Shown here piece after piece: positions 7,678 through 15,583 of a stretch of 64,000 nucleotides of DNA. A program made the position numbers and the translations under genes. This stretch comes from RUG12461 sp045661345 (GTDB lineage: Bacteria; Bacillota; Clostridia; Lachnospirales; Lachnospiraceae). Below the pieces are notes generated by a model. That model worked only from the letters and a program-made list of their open reading frames with translations. It made no database searches and was not told the origin of the DNA. The stretch is taken from positions 62,001 through 126,000 of the forward strand of contig JAZRFM010000010.1 of NCBI GenBank assembly GCA_045661345.1, written 5' to 3'. Each line of letters starts with the position of its first letter. The stretch's first letter is position 1.

Positions 7678-9564
7678 ATGAAAAAACATCAATTTCGAGG
7701 ATTCAGTTTTTATATTCTGCTGATCCTGATCGTCGTTCTGGTCTGGTATTTCCTGAGTTCGGGGCAAAACAGGCTCCCGACGGGAACCTATGACCAGTTC
7801 AAACAGGATCTGCAGGACAAGAAGGTGGTGTCTGCGGAGATTTCCCAGAACGAGCAGGTTCCCACGGGAAATGTTTCCGTGGTGCTTATTGACCGGGGTG
7901 GTTATCGGGTTTATGTCTCTGATGTAAAAGAGGTGGAGACGCAGCTGGAGGATGCCGGGATTTCGTACGTCATGAACGATGTGCCGAAAGAAAGCTGGCT
8001 CATGACGCTGCTGCCGCTGCTTTTGGTATTCGGTGCCATGTTTATCCTGTTCATGATCATTTCCGGCCAGTCCCAGGCCGGCGGCGCCAACAGCCGGATG
8101 ATGAATTTCGGAAAAAGCCGTGCCCGGATGACGCTGGATGAGAACAAAACCGTCAATTTCGCGAATGTCGCGGGACTGAAGGAAGAAAAGGAAGAGCTCG
8201 AAGAGATCGTCGATTTCCTGAGCGATCCCGGCAAATATACGGCGCTGGGCGCCAGAATTCCCAAGGGCGTGCTCCTGGTGGGCCCTCCCGGTACCGGCAA
8301 AACGCTTCTTGCCCGTGCCATCGCAGGGGAAGCCGGCGTACCGTTTTTTTCCATTTCCGGTTCTGATTTTGTGGAAATGTTTGTCGGTGTGGGTGCGTCC
8401 AGAGTGCGTGACCTCTTTGAAGACGCCAAGAAGAATGCGCCCTGTATCGTGTTTATCGACGAGATTGATGCCGTCGCCAGAAGGAGAGGCGCGGGTCTCG
8501 GCGGTGGTCATGATGAGCGGGAGCAGACCTTAAACCAGCTGCTGGTGGAGATGGATGGTTTCGGGATCAATGAGGGGATCATCGTGATGGCGGCGACGAA
8601 CCGTGTGGATATTCTGGATCCCGCGATCATGCGTCCCGGGCGTTTTGACCGGAAGATCGGCGTCGGCAGGCCGGATATCGGCGGCAGAGAGGAGATCCTG
8701 GCGGTACATGCCAAGAACAAACCCCTCGGGGATGACGTGGATATGAAGCAGATCGCACAGACCACGGCGGGCTTTACCGGTGCGGATCTGGAGAACCTTT
8801 TGAATGAGGCCGCCATCGTGGCGGCAAGGGAAAACCGCAAATACATCCGCCAGGACGATATCCGGCGTTCCTTTGTGAAGGTGGGCATCGGTGCGGAAAA
8901 GAAAAGCCGTGTCATCAGCGACAAGGAAAAACGCATCACTGCTTACCATGAGTCGGGTCATGCGATCCTGTTTCACTTGCTGCCGGATGTGGGCCCGGTC
9001 TATTCGGTTTCCATCATTCCCACGGGCCTTGGGGCGGCGGGTTATACCATGCCCCTGCCGGAGCGGGACGAGATGTTCAATTTCCGCGGCAAAATGCTGC
9101 AGGAGATTACGGTGGATCTGGGCGGAAGGGTCGCGGAATCGCTGATTTTCGGGGATGTGACCACGGGTGCTTCCCAGGATATCAAGCAGGCCACCCACCT
9201 GGCGAAATCCATGGTGACCAAATACGGGATGTCGGAGGAGATCGGTCTGATCAATTACGACAATGAGGAAGACGAGGTCTTCATCGGCAGGGATCTGGCG
9301 CATACCAGAGGTTACGGAGAAGATGTTGCCCGAAAGATCGACGAAGAGGTCAAACGGATCATCGACGAATGCTACCGGAAAGCAACGGACATTCTGAACG
9401 AGAACCGGGAGATTCTGGATCGCTGTGCAGCGCTTTTGATTGAAAAGGAGAAAATCACCAGAGAAGAGTTTGAAGCATTGTTTCCGGGGAACGGAGAGGA
9501 AACAGACCCGGAAGAGGTCGCTTTGAACGGCATGCGGATTGCACCGGACGAATCATTTGAGTAA
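7678..9564 (+). CDS. ftsH: ATP-dependent zinc metalloprotease FtsH
   Basis: 628 aa. Two transmembrane helices (about 9-27 and 106-126) flank a small external domain. The AAA module has Walker A GPPGTGKT at 202-209, Walker B IVFIDEID near 258 and the SRH region near 310. The M41 protease zinc site HESGH is at 424-428. It forms a membrane hexamer that degrades misfolded membrane proteins and regulators. Length is normal for the family. Transcription ends at the strong hairpin at 9702-9731. Confidence 0.97.
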   Translation: MKKHQFRGFSFYILLILIVVLVWYFLSSGQNRLPTGTYDQFKQDLQDKKVVSAEISQNEQVPTGNVSVVLIDRGGYRVYVSDVKEVETQLEDAGISYVMNDVPKESWLMTLLPLLLVFGAMFILFMIISGQSQAGGANSRMMNFGKSRARMTLDENKTVNFANVAGLKEEKEELEEIVDFLSDPGKYTALGARIPKGVLLVGPPGTGKTLLARAIAGEAGVPFFSISGSDFVEMFVGVGASRVRDLFEDAKKNAPCIVFIDEIDAVARRRGAGLGGGHDEREQTLNQLLVEMDGFGINEGIIVMAATNRVDILDPAIMRPGRFDRKIGVGRPDIGGREEILAVHAKNKPLGDDVDMKQIAQTTAGFTGADLENLLNEAAIVAARENRKYIRQDDIRRSFVKVGIGAEKKSRVISDKEKRITAYHESGHAILFHLLPDVGPVYSVSIIPTGLGAAGYTMPLPERDEMFNFRGKMLQEITVDLGGRVAESLIFGDVTTGASQDIKQATHLAKSMVTKYGMSEEIGLINYDNEEDEVFIGRDLAHTRGYGEDVARKIDEEVKRIIDECYRKATDILNENREILDRCAALLIEKEKITREEFEALFPGNGEETDPEEVALNGMRIAPDESFE

Positions 9565-9566
9565 AA

Positions 9567-9607
9567 GTGCACAAAAAGTTACATGGTTTTTTGTGAAGTT
9601 TGTGCAC
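9567..9607. repeat. Inverted repeat behind ftsH
   Basis: GTGCACAAA at 9567-9575 is repeated in inverted form as TTTGTGCAC at 9599-9607, with a 23-bp loop. It begins just after the ftsH stop. No T-tract follows, so it is not a standard terminator. It may be a 3'-end stability stem or a protein-binding site. Confidence 0.4.
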
Positions 9608-9701
9608 ACTTTCTTGACAGAGGGTGGTATATTAATACTCGTAAAAACCCCCCAATACTTTATCATTTTTGCTATACCCCATAGTAAAAATACCTTCTCC
9701 T

Positions 9702-9731
9702 AAAACGGCGGCTTCCCCAAGCCGCCGTTTT
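9702..9731. terminator. Bidirectional terminator between ftsH and the minus-strand comF region
   Basis: A perfect 13-bp stem: AAAACGGCGGCTT at 9702-9714, loop CCCC, AAGCCGCCGTTTT at 9719-9731. It is A-rich on one side and T-rich on the other, so it can stop transcripts from both directions. Confidence 0.88.
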
Positions 9732-9791
9732 ACCTTGCTTATGAACCTTACTTAATCCCCATGCAAGAGATTCCCCGTGATCCGGGTGACC

Positions 9792-10196
9792 TCAGGTATC
9801 CAGGAAACGCATCCGGTCGCCGTCCCGTTTCTTCTTGACCGGTGCCTCCACCTTCGGCTTCTTGATCAGTGTGCTGAGGTTGCTCGACATCTCCGCTTTG
9901 CACTTGTCGCAGAAACGACCGGACTTGATCATTGCACCGCAGTTCTCGCACTCGATCCCTATGGTGGAATCATCCGTGAATACCAGCCGTTCTTCGCGGA
10001 TCCATTGTTTGACCTGTTTTACGCTGACCTGATTTTCTGCTGCGATCTCTTCCATGGTGGCATTTTTGTGATCCCAGACATAGTCTCGTACTTTCGAGAA
10101 TTTTTCCTCCAACTCTTCCTTGCAGGCCGGGCAGATCTGCTCTCCGCCAAGGTAGTTGAACAGCCGTTTACAGTTCTTGCAGTTTTTCACATCCAT
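9792..10196 (-). CDS. YvyF-like zinc-ribbon regulatory protein
   Basis: 134 aa from the ATG at 10196, which has AGGAGG about 8 bp upstream; longer frames lack such a site. The N-terminus MDVKNCKNCKRLFNYLGG plus CPAC forms one treble-cysteine cluster. The middle (EIAAENQVSVKQVKQWIREERL, about 58-79) looks like a helix-turn-helix. A second cluster CENC...CDKCK lies near 94-112. This resembles the YvyF/TIGR03826 family, which in Bacillus lies between comFC and flgM. No flagellar gene is visible here. It follows comFC by 37 bp on the same strand and probably shares its transcript. Its function is undefined. Confidence 0.75.
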   Translation of the reverse strand: MDVKNCKNCKRLFNYLGGEQICPACKEELEEKFSKVRDYVWDHKNATMEEIAAENQVSVKQVKQWIREERLVFTDDSTIGIECENCGAMIKSGRFCDKCKAEMSSNLSTLIKKPKVEAPVKKKRDGDRMRFLDT

Positions 10197-10233
10197 TTTC
10201 GAAATCCTCCTGCGTGTATTCTTTTCTGCTATT

Positions 10234-10971
10234 TCATGCCTGCCCGGTGCAGATGCAGAGAAAGTAGACTTCTCTGCCGGGATAGCGGGCAAGGGCTTTT
10301 GCAATCGCATCCATGGTACTTCCTGTCGTGTAGATATCGTCCACGATCAGGATTCGTTTGTAATCCTGCCGCAGCAGCCGCTTTTCATCGACTGCAAAGG
10401 CGTCCTTTACATTTTTCTTCCGGTCCGCGGCAGAAAGCCCTTTCATGGGGGCGGTATTTCTGACGCGCCGGATCATGCCGGTTTCGACCCTGGCACGGGA
10501 AAGCTGTCCGAGAGCCGCGGCAAAATCCTCTGCCTGATTGTATCCGCGCTTCAGCTGCTTTTGGCGGTAAAGGGGCACAGGGACAATGCAGTCCGGCCGA
10601 ATGGATTGCAGCCACTTGCCCCGGAGACGGAGCGCTTCAGCGGCGAAAAAGGAAGCATATTCACGCCGCCCGCTGTATTTGAAGCGGTACATGGACTCCT
10701 TCATGGAGCCGCGATACGTAAAGACAGCCCTGCCGGCGATATAGGAATGCGCCCGTGTCCGGCAGTCCGCGCAGTACTCCCTTTGTTCCAGAAGCAGCGG
10801 CTTTCCGCACTTCATACAGAAGGGCTCCCGTACAAAGGGTAGCGCATCCAGACATTCCGGACAAACCGCTTTTCTGTTTCTTTGCGGCATCATCGGAAGG
10901 ATGCGGTCACACAGGACACAATGCCGCGGGAAAAAAAGATCCAGCAGCCTGTCGATCCATGCTGAAATCAT
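10234..10971 (-). CDS. comFC: ComFC-family phosphoribosyltransferase-like protein
   Basis: 245 aa. Four Cys pairs near the N-terminus (CVLC, CPEC, CMKC, CADC, about 18-85) make a zinc-binding double module. The C-terminal half is a type I phosphoribosyltransferase fold with VPLYRQKQLKRGYNQAEDFA and the PRPP loop IVDDIYTTGSTM (about 203-216). ComFC/GntX proteins take part in DNA uptake during competence, possibly in ssDNA handling with the ComFA helicase. No comFA is next to it here. The start has only a weak ribosome site (AGAGG). Confidence 0.88.
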   Translation of the reverse strand: MISAWIDRLLDLFFPRHCVLCDRILPMMPQRNRKAVCPECLDALPFVREPFCMKCGKPLLLEQREYCADCRTRAHSYIAGRAVFTYRGSMKESMYRFKYSGRREYASFFAAEALRLRGKWLQSIRPDCIVPVPLYRQKQLKRGYNQAEDFAAALGQLSRARVETGMIRRVRNTAPMKGLSAADRKKNVKDAFAVDEKRLLRQDYKRILIVDDIYTTGSTMDAIAKALARYPGREVYFLCICTGQA

Positions 10972-11036
10972 GACGGCCTCTTTCTACCGTCTCTTCTATG
11001 AACCTCTGCCTCTGTCCGGCGAAAGCCTTTTGTCCC

Positions 11037-11063
11037 GGAAAGACTGATTGCGTCAGTCTTTCC
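11037..11063. repeat. Perfect 11-bp inverted repeat in the divergent intergenic region
   Basis: GGAAAGACTGA (11037-11047), a 5-nt loop and TCAGTCTTTCC (11053-11063). It lies just inside the predicted start of the comFC transcript, and there is no T-run after it in either direction. It could be a 5' mRNA stem or an operator. Confidence 0.55.
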
Positions 11064-11065
11064 AT

Positions 11066-11094
11066 AGTATACCATCATTTTTTTGTTTTGTCTT
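11066..11094 (-). promoter_or_regulatory. Possible comFC promoter
   Basis: Read on the minus strand: AAGACA (11094-11089), a 17-bp spacer and TATACT (11071-11066). The -35 box is only partly consensus. It overlaps the -35 box of the opposite promoter. Confidence 0.4.
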
Positions 11095-11121
11095 TACTGT
11101 TTTCACGTTTTTTTGTATAAT
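11093..11121 (+). promoter_or_regulatory. Promoter of the substrate-binding protein gene
   Basis: TTTACT at 11093-11098, a 17-bp spacer and TATAAT at 11116-11121. The predicted start near 11128 gives a leader of about 37 nt, with the RBS GAAGGAGG just before the ATG at 11165. Confidence 0.7.
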
Positions 11122-11164
11122 CTCAAAATGGATTGATAAATGTACAACAATGAAGGAGGACAAC

Positions 11165-12133
11165 ATGAAAAAATGGTTTTCTGCGATCGGAGCAGCGATC
11201 CTGGCGCTTTCCATGACTGCCTGCGCGGGCGCTCCGGCCGCTTCATCCGACGGAAGCTACCGGGTCGGTGTGATCCAGCTGGTGCAGCATGTGGCGCTGG
11301 ATGCGGCGACGGAAGGCTTCCAGGCGGCGCTGAAGGAAAAACTGGGGGATAAGGTGTCATTTGACGTACAGAACGCTTCCGGTGATTCCGCAACCTGCGC
11401 GACCATCGCCAACAGCTTCGTTTCCAACAATGTGGATCTGATCATGGCAAATGCGACCCCGGCCCTTCAGGCGGCCTGCGCGTCGACGGATCAGATTCCG
11501 GTACTCGGCACATCCGTGACGGATTATGCGACGGCACTGGAGATCGAGAACTGGGACGGCACGGTAGGCAAAAATGTTTCCGGTACTTCGGATCTTGCAC
11601 CGCTGGATCAGCAGGCGGCCTGCATGGTGGAGATCTTCCCGGACGCAAAGGTCATCGGTGTGCTTTACTGCTCTGCGGAGCCGAACAGCGCTTACCAGGC
11701 CACCGCCATCGGAGAGTATCTGGAAGGGATGGGTGTGACGGTTAAGGAATACAGCTTTTCGGATTCCAACGACCTTTCCGGTGTCTGCACCACGGCCTGC
11801 GGGGAAGTGGATGCTCTTTACATCCCCACGGACAACACGGCGGCAAACAATACCGAGCTGATCAACAACATCGCGACCCCGGCAGGTACACCGATCTTCT
11901 GCGGAGAAGAAGGCATCTGCAAGGGCTGCGGCGTAGCGACCCTCTCCATTGATTATTATGCCCTCGGCTATACCACGGGCGAAATGGCCTACGAGGTGCT
12001 GGTAAACGGCAAAGACCCCGGCACCATGCCGGTGGAGTACGCACCCTCCTTTGCGAAGGAATACGTGCCCGAACGCGCACAGGCACTCGGGATCACGATT
12101 CCGGATGATTACGAGGCCATCGTGACGGAGTAA
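11165..12133 (+). CDS. ABC transporter substrate-binding lipoprotein (TrpX/PF04392-like), orphan
   Basis: 322 aa from the ATG at 11165 (GAAGGAGGACAAC upstream; the promoter -10 box lies inside longer frames). The signal peptide MKKWFSAIGAAILALS ends at TAC/AG, a lipobox-like site. The mature part shows RVGVIQLVQHVALD, VDLIMANATPALQA and VGVLYCSAEPNS, the pattern of periplasmic-binding proteins of the TrpX / PF04392 family. These usually precede a permease and an ATPase gene, but here neither follows: a terminator at 12198-12237 closes the transcript. The ligand is unknown; aromatic amino acids or nucleosides are possible by family. Confidence 0.85.
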   Translation: MKKWFSAIGAAILALSMTACAGAPAASSDGSYRVGVIQLVQHVALDAATEGFQAALKEKLGDKVSFDVQNASGDSATCATIANSFVSNNVDLIMANATPALQAACASTDQIPVLGTSVTDYATALEIENWDGTVGKNVSGTSDLAPLDQQAACMVEIFPDAKVIGVLYCSAEPNSAYQATAIGEYLEGMGVTVKEYSFSDSNDLSGVCTTACGEVDALYIPTDNTAANNTELINNIATPAGTPIFCGEEGICKGCGVATLSIDYYALGYTTGEMAYEVLVNGKDPGTMPVEYAPSFAKEYVPERAQALGITIPDDYEAIVTE

Positions 12134-12197
12134 AACCCGGAGCAAACCGGAAACAGACGAAAGGGTCACGACAAACGAATTCCAAAGGAATCCATCG

Positions 12198-12237
12198 AAA
12201 AGCGGCGGCGCTGGAAACTTGCGACCTGCCGCTTTTT
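12198..12237 (+). terminator. Intrinsic terminator after the substrate-binding protein
   Basis: AAAAGCGGC at 12198-12206 pairs with GCCGCTTTT at 12228-12236, followed by one more T. The 21-nt loop is long but can pair further inside. Confidence 0.7.
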
Positions 12238-12247
12238 ATGTTATAAT
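12219..12247 (+). promoter_or_regulatory. Promoter of the cdaA-glmM operon
   Basis: TTGCGA (12219-12224), a 17-bp spacer and TATAAT (12242-12247). The -35 box sits inside the preceding terminator hairpin. The leader that follows can fold into GCCC/GGGC (12263-12277) and a TGTCC/GGACA plus GGGCT/AGCCC stem (12279-12308). Confidence 0.6.
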
Positions 12248-12326
12248 TGGTCGATATGTGTTGCCCGTGAAAAGGGCTTGTCCGTAGGGGCTTTCAGAGC
12301 CCGGGACACGATGGAAGGAACAGGAA

Positions 12327-12743
12327 ATGATCAACGAACAGCGCGTAAAAATGATGACGGAAATGCAGACCTTTCTGGATCACAACGAGGAGGAGATGCG
12401 GCCGATGATCGAGTATTACAGATCGGACTACGTGGCGAAGCAGCTGCTGCTTTCTGTTCTGTCCGGGACCATCGTGTTTGCCCTGCTTTGCGTTCTTGTC
12501 TTTACGGATGATGTGGAGAGCTTTCTGCTGTCCATAGATTTTGAAAATCTGACAGCCACCGTGACGCCTGTCATCATGCGGTATTTGGTGTTCATGGCGG
12601 TGTATCTGGCCATCACCCTTGTGATCTACGGCATCCGCTACGGCAGAGGCCGCAAGAAGGTGAAAAAATACTACGCGCAGCTGAGCGCACTGGAAAAACA
12701 GTACAAGCAGGAAGAAAAGCGGCAGCAGCCGATCGGATCCTGA
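12327..12743 (+). CDS. Small membrane protein of unknown function
   Basis: 138 aa. A charged N-terminal helix (about 1-35) is followed by two predicted transmembrane helices (about 39-60 and 82-104) and a basic C-terminal tail. RGRKKVKKYYAQLSALEKQYKQEEK suggests a short cytoplasmic coiled coil. No enzyme motif is visible and I do not recognise the family. It is first in the run leading to cdaA, separated by 14 bp from the next membrane gene, so a role in envelope homeostasis is possible but unproven. The RBS is AAGGAACAGG. Confidence 0.7.
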   Translation: MINEQRVKMMTEMQTFLDHNEEEMRPMIEYYRSDYVAKQLLLSVLSGTIVFALLCVLVFTDDVESFLLSIDFENLTATVTPVIMRYLVFMAVYLAITLVIYGIRYGRGRKKVKKYYAQLSALEKQYKQEEKRQQPIGS

Positions 12744-12757
12744 CAGGAGGAACAGTC

Positions 12758-13717
12758 ATGACAACGATCATAGAACTGAAGGAAATCGCAAGACGTATCT
12801 ATGCGCGGTTTGCGACGTATATCATCCCGGCCGCAAAGTTTCTGGTTGAGCTGGTGGCGTTGCTTCTCATCAGAAAAGCCTTCGGGTATGAGGACCGCGT
12901 GAGCTCCGTGCCCCTCTGCCTCCTTCTTTCCCTGGCGGCGGCGCTGTTGCCGCTTGGTATTTCGGTATTGATTCCGGCCATTGTGATCCTGTTCAATTTT
13001 TACGCCCTGTCTACCGAGATCTTTCTGGCAGGCGGCGCCATTATGATGATCGTGGCTCTTCTGTATCTCAGGTTCAGTCCCAAAACCGGCTACATGGTGG
13101 TACTGGCGCCGGTATTGTTTGCGTTTCACATACCCTTTATCCTGCCGGTGGCGGCGGGGCTTCTGTTTGGACCCGGCACGGCGGTATCCATCGCCTGCGG
13201 TGCGTTCCTGTTCTACTTTTTACAGGGGATCAGCGCGAACGCAGCGGCCTTTTCCGGCGGGGAAGAGAGCACCGCGCTGGAAAAGATCAGCACCCTGATC
13301 AAGCAGATCACCGGGAACCGGGAGATGCTCCTTGTGATCCTTGTATTTATCCTGACGACCATAGTTGTCTATGCGGTTCGCCGGATGAGCATCAATCATG
13401 CCTGGACCATCGCAATCATTGCGGGATTTATGGTGGAATTTGTGATTCTCCTCGGCGGATTTATCGCCCTTGGGCTGAACGAGAAGATCGGTTTTCTCCT
13501 TCTCGGGAACCTGCTCTCTGTCGGCATTGCGCTCGTGATCAAGCTTTTCTGCTTCAATGTGGATTATAAACGGACGGAGCGGACCCAGTTTGAGGACGAT
13601 GACTATTATTATTATGTGAAGGCGGTTCCGAAGCTCCAGATGGAGCCCGAGGAAAAGAAGGTGCGTAAATACAGCACGACCCGCAAAACGCGTCAGCAGA
13701 GTGGAGGAAAGGCATGA
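12758..13717 (+). CDS. Polytopic membrane protein of unknown function
   Basis: 319 aa with about eight hydrophobic segments, the first near 25-42 and the last near 250-270. A soluble loop with acidic and Ser residues lies near 165-190. The cytoplasmic tail has a run of five aromatic or acidic residues (EDDDYYYYV) and a basic C-terminus (KKVRKYSTTRKTRQQ). No transporter signature is evident. It is probably a conserved clostridial membrane protein. Its end overlaps the cdaA start by 4 bp (ATGA), so it is likely co-translated with the c-di-AMP genes, a context worth noting when assigning a role. Confidence 0.75.
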   Translation: MTTIIELKEIARRIYARFATYIIPAAKFLVELVALLLIRKAFGYEDRVSSVPLCLLLSLAAALLPLGISVLIPAIVILFNFYALSTEIFLAGGAIMMIVALLYLRFSPKTGYMVVLAPVLFAFHIPFILPVAAGLLFGPGTAVSIACGAFLFYFLQGISANAAAFSGGEESTALEKISTLIKQITGNREMLLVILVFILTTIVVYAVRRMSINHAWTIAIIAGFMVEFVILLGGFIALGLNEKIGFLLLGNLLSVGIALVIKLFCFNVDYKRTERTQFEDDDYYYYVKAVPKLQMEPEEKKVRKYSTTRKTRQQSGGKA

Positions 13718-14592
13718 TCGATTCTGTCGTATCAATGCTTGTCAGTTTCAAAGAGAATTATTTTTCCTGGCTGAATTTTCCCAGTATTTCCGTGACGGAT
13801 GTGATCGAGATCCTGATCATCACATTCCTCATGTATCATGTCCTTCTCTGGGTCAAGAATACCCGCGCATGGAATCTGTTCAAGGGGATTCTGATCATCC
13901 TTATTTTTGTTCTGCTGGCTGCGATGTTCCAGATGAATACCATCCTGTGGCTGGCGGAAAAAGTCCTTTCCGTCGGTATGATCGCCCTTGTGGTGATCTT
14001 TCAGCCGGAGCTGCGCCGTGCCCTGGAAGAGCTGGGCCGCAGAAATTTCGTGATCTCCCTGTTTTCCTTTTCGAATAACGAGACGGAACGCTTCTCGGAC
14101 AAGACCATCACGGAGCTTGTCAAAGCCAGCTATGAGATGGGAAAGGTCAAGACCGGCGCGCTGATTGTCGTGGAAAACGAAGTGGCACTGACCGAGTTTG
14201 AGCGGACGGGAATTGCCGTGGACGGCGTCGTGTCGAGTCAGCTTCTGCTGAACATTTTTGAAAAAAACACGCCGCTTCATGACGGCGCCGTGATCATCCG
14301 CGGAGACAGGGTTCTTTCCGCGACCTGTTATCTGCCGCTTTCCGACAACATGGAGCTTTCCAAGGAGCTGGGAACCAGACACCGTGCGGCAGTCGGGATC
14401 AGCGAGGTCAGTGATTCCCTGACCATCGTGGTCAGTGAAGAGACCGGAAGGGTTTCCATCGCCATGAATCATGTGCTGTACCGCAACGTGGATGCGGATT
14501 TCCTTCGCGACAAGCTGGAATATCTGCGGAGCGGAAAGGTCGCGGTCAAGAAGAAGCGGTTCCGCTGGAAAAGGAGGAACGGCAATGCTTAA
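13714..14592 (+). CDS. cdaA: Diadenylate cyclase CdaA
   Basis: 292 aa. Three N-terminal transmembrane helices (about 27-45, 51-66, 72-92) lead into the DAC domain. Catalytic motifs DGA (190-192) and RHR (222-224) are intact, within LHDGAVII and TRHRAAVGISE. It condenses two ATP molecules to c-di-AMP at the membrane, a nucleotide controlling potassium, turgor and wall integrity. It overlaps cdaR by 8 bp, and glmM follows: the conserved cdaA-cdaR-glmM operon, in which CdaR and GlmM modulate the cyclase. Confidence 0.96.
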   Translation: MIDSVVSMLVSFKENYFSWLNFPSISVTDVIEILIITFLMYHVLLWVKNTRAWNLFKGILIILIFVLLAAMFQMNTILWLAEKVLSVGMIALVVIFQPELRRALEELGRRNFVISLFSFSNNETERFSDKTITELVKASYEMGKVKTGALIVVENEVALTEFERTGIAVDGVVSSQLLLNIFEKNTPLHDGAVIIRGDRVLSATCYLPLSDNMELSKELGTRHRAAVGISEVSDSLTIVVSEETGRVSIAMNHVLYRNVDADFLRDKLEYLRSGKVAVKKKRFRWKRRNGNA

Positions 14593-15583
14593 AAGAATCG
14601 GAAATGTGCTGTTCCACAATCTGGGACTGAAGATTGTCGCGCTTGTTGCGTCCATCATTCTGTGGTTTGTGATTATCAACATCAATGACCCGGAGATTAC
14701 CCGCAATTTCAGCAGCGCGGTTGTCATCGAAAATCAGGAGGCACTGTACGACCAGGGCAAAACCTTTGAAGTGGTCGGCGGAAACACTGCCTATTTCACG
14801 GTCAGGGCCAAGCGCTCCGTGATGAAAAACCTGAGCGAATCGGATTTCCGCGCAACGGCGGATATGGTGAATCTCCAGGATTCCAACAAAGTCCCCATCA
14901 CCGTTTCCCCATTGCGCTACAGCGGACAGCTGGAGATCACAAAGATCACGAAATACCTGGATATTGCCACCGAAGATCTCCAGAGCGGGCAGTACATCAT
15001 TTCCGCGGAGTGGACGGGAGAGCCTGCGCCGGGGTATGTGGTGGATACTCTGACCGTGACGCCGAATGTCCTGAAGGTCAGCGGGCCGGAGTCCATCGTG
15101 TCCCAGATTGACCGGGTGGTGGCGACGGTCAGCGTCAGCGATATCACCTCGGATATCAGCGACAGCGTGATCCCGCAGCTCTTTAACAAAGGGGGCAGTG
15201 TGATCGATACGACGAGGCTGACGCTGAATCTGTCCTCTGTGGTGGTACGTGCGGAGATCAGTAGCGTCAAGGAAGTGGGCATTACCGCAGAGGCCGGCGG
15301 TGTTCCCGCAGAGGGCTATGAGGTCACGCAGGTCATCTATTCGCCGGAAAAGATCGAGGTCAAGGGAGATACGGCGGTACTCAATGCGCTCAGTACCATC
15401 ACCATCCCCCCGGAGGTGCTGGATGTCACGGATGCGACGGAGGATGTGGCGGTCATGATCGACATTACGGCGTACTTGCCGGATGGGGTGACCCTTGTGG
15501 ACGCAAAACAGAAGGATATCAATCTGGTGGCGGTCATCGAGGCTGTCCCGGAAACAGAACAGGAACAGACAGGAGAAGAATAA
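14585..15583 (+). CDS. cdaR: CdaA regulatory protein with YbbR repeats
   Basis: 332 aa from the ATG at 14585, which lies inside the end of cdaA after GGAGGAACGGC. One transmembrane helix (LGLKIVALVASIILWFVII, about 14-32) is followed by YbbR domains outside the membrane, recognisable from repeated beta-rich units with TVTPNVLKVSGPESIV (near 155) and VIYSPEKIEVKGDTAVL (near 250). CdaR binds CdaA and tunes c-di-AMP synthesis. Its C-terminus is acidic and Gln-rich. The stop shares one base with the glmM start. Confidence 0.92.
   Translation: MLKRIGNVLFHNLGLKIVALVASIILWFVIININDPEITRNFSSAVVIENQEALYDQGKTFEVVGGNTAYFTVRAKRSVMKNLSESDFRATADMVNLQDSNKVPITVSPLRYSGQLEITKITKYLDIATEDLQSGQYIISAEWTGEPAPGYVVDTLTVTPNVLKVSGPESIVSQIDRVVATVSVSDITSDISDSVIPQLFNKGGSVIDTTRLTLNLSSVVVRAEISSVKEVGITAEAGGVPAEGYEVTQVIYSPEKIEVKGDTAVLNALSTITIPPEVLDVTDATEDVAVMIDITAYLPDGVTLVDAKQKDINLVAVIEAVPETEQEQTGEE

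Noticed and set aside
9614..9641. TTGACA followed by TATATT behind ftsH, a possible small RNA ending at 9731
   Set aside because: The spacing to TATATT is only 8 bp, and the next candidates (TAATAC, TACTCG) are 13 bp away or a poor match, so no working promoter can be argued.
9777..10463. Plus-strand open frame over the YvyF-like and comFC genes
   Set aside because: It is a mirror of two well-supported minus-strand genes and spans their junction without a domain.
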